A DNA stretch of 17,500 nt from Symbiodinium natans (lineage: Eukaryota > Sar > Dinophyceae > Suessiales > Symbiodiniaceae). The translations under genes were made by a program, and so were the position numbers. Shown here in pieces: positions 15,951 to 17,500 of the stretch. How positions within the stretch are numbered: the first letter of the stretch is position 1; every line of letters starts with the position of its first letter. Under the pieces are notes generated by a model that had not been told where the DNA came from, ran no database searches, and saw only the letters and a program-made list of their open reading frames with translations. Where the stretch lies: NCBI GenBank assembly GCA_905221605.1, contig CAJNDS010001569.1, forward strand, positions 576,951 to 594,450, read 5' to 3'.

Positions 15951-16075
15951 AGCCCGAAGACTTAAACTTTTGGAGTGACCTTGGAGTGAGTGGTCCTGAG
16001 CACTCTTGGTGTGGGAGTGTTTTTCGGGGTCATCTTAGAGTGGCCTCTTGGTCTTACACTGTTTGGGGTCAAGTG

Positions 16076-16172
16076 TAGGGTTTAGGGTTTGGGGTTTAGG
16101 GTTTAGGGTTTGGGGTTTGGGGTTTAGGGTTTAGGGTTTGGGTTTAGGGTTCAGGGTTCAGGCTTCAGGGTT
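16076..16172 (+). repeat. TTTAGGG / TTTGGGG array
   Basis: GGGTTTA units alternating with GGGGTTT and GGGTTCA variants, about 13 units. Confidence 0.93.
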
Positions 16173-16237
16173 TATAAGGTTTTGTAGGGTGGTTGCTCGA
16201 AGCTCCTTTCGACGCGGCAAGCGCACGACACCAGCGC

Positions 16238-16890
16238 GGCGGCATTCGGGTCCTTTGCGACGTGTTTCACCGGAGCTCCTTTTGCGCAGGAAACGCGCAG
16301 CGCTAACTTCAGCATGCCAGCAGTTGCCAGCAGACTGAATACCAACTGCAGAAGTCATCGCTCGACCGTTTTTGTAACGTCATGCGTCTTCATTTGCTTA
16401 GAATTCCGACATCTAGTTGACGGTGAGCTCCGGCCAGATGCTGTCAGGCACGAGCTTGCCATGAGCAGGCGGCTTCTATGAACCAGAACTTGCGAATCAT
16501 CGCCAAAAGCCATTCGCACTCGACACGCGGAGCACGTTCCGCGTTTTTTTTGTCGGCCCGCCGTCTCTGCGCGACAGGAACGCTGTGGTCAGGATTGATC
16601 CACCCTCCGTTGCGCCAAGCGGCAGGGCCGGGCTTGGACAGACCCCGGGGCGCCACTTAAGCTACAAGGCCCCATGACAGATCTAGCACCCAAAGAGAAC
16701 CAAACACCTCAAAGCCTCGAATCCCTATTGTTCTGAACCCTAAAACCCGAAACCCTAAGCCCATTTTTCGTCATATCCGGGCTCCTGAGCCTGAAACCTC
16801 GCCCGCGGGTTGGCTGGAGTGCGCAATGGGAGTGCCATGGTTGGCTTCAGACACAGCATGATGTGGGCGGGCAAACGCCTACGGAGGGAT
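16238..16890 (+). repeat. Diverged relative of the array spacer
   Basis: Blocks match the A/B spacers in order. 16244-16290 matches 8755-8800 (GGTCCTTTGCGACGTGTTTC core). 16419-16640 matches 8918-9130 (GGTGAGCTCC, GACACGCGGAGCA, GCGGCAGGG). 16815-16890 matches 9247-9345 (GGAGTGCGCAATGG). Identity by eye is far below that between A and B. It has the length of B, rather than A, before the GGTGAGCTCC block. Confidence 0.75.
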
Positions 16891-16982
16891 GCCGTTGTTT
16901 TTCTCTGGCAGCTCAAAGCCCTAGGATCATGAGAGTGATAGCAGAACATGTTCCAACGGTGTGTTTGGGTGATCTCACGTGT

Positions 16983-17336
16983 TCAAGTTGCAGCCCTCCA
17001 CTGTGAGAGACCACCCACATGAATCATACACAAACTTTTAAATTGGCAGCCAATGGACACGTCCACCTTTTCAGCTTCTTCCGGATGCAAGCTCTTCCCA
17101 GCAACACTCTGAACCCGAAGCCCTACATCTGATTCATTGTCCCGGGCCCTAACCTGCAGTACCTCATTGTTGTTCAGGTGTTCAGTGATCATTGTGGCGA
17201 TGGCTTTTCGTTGGCTGCAGACAGGTCCTTTCTTTGAGTTTCTGCACTGGTACACTGTACATTGATGTGACATCTCCAGACAAGTCCGCATGACAGCCAC
17301 AAGCTGCCTTGGACGAAAATGCATCCGTTCGTCCAT
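16983..17336 (-). CDS. Possible single-exon or partial gene, unknown protein
   Basis: A 117-codon minus-strand frame with ATG at 17336 and TGA at its end lies in unique, non-repetitive sequence. The composition is balanced: a cysteine/basic N-terminal half, then helical IATMITEHLNNNEVLQVRAR and SLHPEEAEKVDVSIGC, with a C-terminal SLCMIHVGGLSQW. Possible splice signals inside (AAG|GCAGCT near the start) leave open that it is part of a larger gene. There is no recognised domain. It is the best stand-alone gene candidate outside the array, and it is convergent with the array genes. Confidence 0.42.
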   Translation of the reverse strand: MDERMHFRPRQLVAVMRTCLEMSHQCTVYQCRNSKKGPVCSQRKAIATMITEHLNNNEVLQVRARDNESDVGLRVQSVAGKSLHPEEAEKVDVSIGCQFKSLCMIHVGGLSQWRAAT

Positions 17337-17391
17337 GCGTTTGCCACAGCCGGCGCTTTTTTTCTCAAGAGAACTTGCACCTTAGGCCCAA

Positions 17392-17438
17392 ATACCCTAA
17401 ACCCATAACCCCCAACCCCCCAACCCTTAGACCCCAAA
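17392..17438 (-). repeat. Degenerate CCCTAAA tract
   Basis: CCCTAAACCCATAACCCCCA and following C-rich units. Confidence 0.8.
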
Positions 17439-17500
17439 CATCGCAACCCGAATTTGAAATCCCCTTCAAACTCTCCAAAAATGTGTCACCCGCCCCCACC

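Larger units (their letters stand above)
15085..16237 (+). other. Copy-C-specific 3' region
   Basis: Weak similarity to the spacer (CAGTTTGAATGCCGCTTG at about 15148; CATCGAGGGGATTGCAT at about 15248, in a different order) is followed by unique GC-rich sequence, G-runs at 15457-15474 and 15752-15779, and a telomere-like tract. A 202-codon minus frame here is proline-rich low complexity from the G-runs and is not accepted as a gene. Confidence 0.5.

Overview
This window looks like nuclear DNA from a eukaryotic alga-type protist, most probably a dinoflagellate. Three things point that way: plant/alveolate-type telomere-like repeats (TTTAGGG/CCCTAAA and degenerate forms) scattered internally in both orientations; a tandem gene array with near-identical copies; and introns in that array that best fit GC-AG boundaries with an AG|G context at both ends. 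Other organisms with TTTAGGG-type telomeres (chromerids, coccidia, some algae) cannot be excluded. No bacterial operon, rRNA, tRNA or CRISPR structure was seen.

Bases 1-7000 are a mosaic: tracts of CCCTAAA/TTTAGGG and variants (GGTTCAG, CAAACCCT, a 15-unit 10-bp GGGGTTTATA array) alternate with 60-190 bp stretches of unique sequence. Many of these unique stretches have an open plus-strand frame of protein-like composition, and several have plausible splice sites. My reading is one or more multi-exon plus-strand genes whose introns are largely telomere-like repeat. The exons are short and individually weak, and I do not recognise the protein(s).

Bases 7424-15084 hold three direct copies of one gene (copies A, B, C; ATG at 7518, 10680 and 14021) in units of about 3.2-3.3 kb. 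Each copy has three exons of identical length (318, 79 and 233 bases) encoding a 209-residue protein with two GC-AG introns. A strong acceptor 27 bases (26 in copy C) before the ATG could be a spliced-leader trans-splice site. The C-terminal part resembles a ubiquitin-like beta-grasp domain that only forms when intron 2 is removed; the N-terminal part is unassigned. The spacers (about 2 kb) are near-identical after A and B, carry microsatellites, and have no convincing gene.

After copy C the near-identity stops 11 bases past the stop codon. A strongly diverged relative of the spacer is still visible as short blocks to about 16,890, interrupted by G-runs and a telomere-like tract. The right end contains one possible minus-strand gene (17336-16983) and another degenerate CCCTAAA tract.
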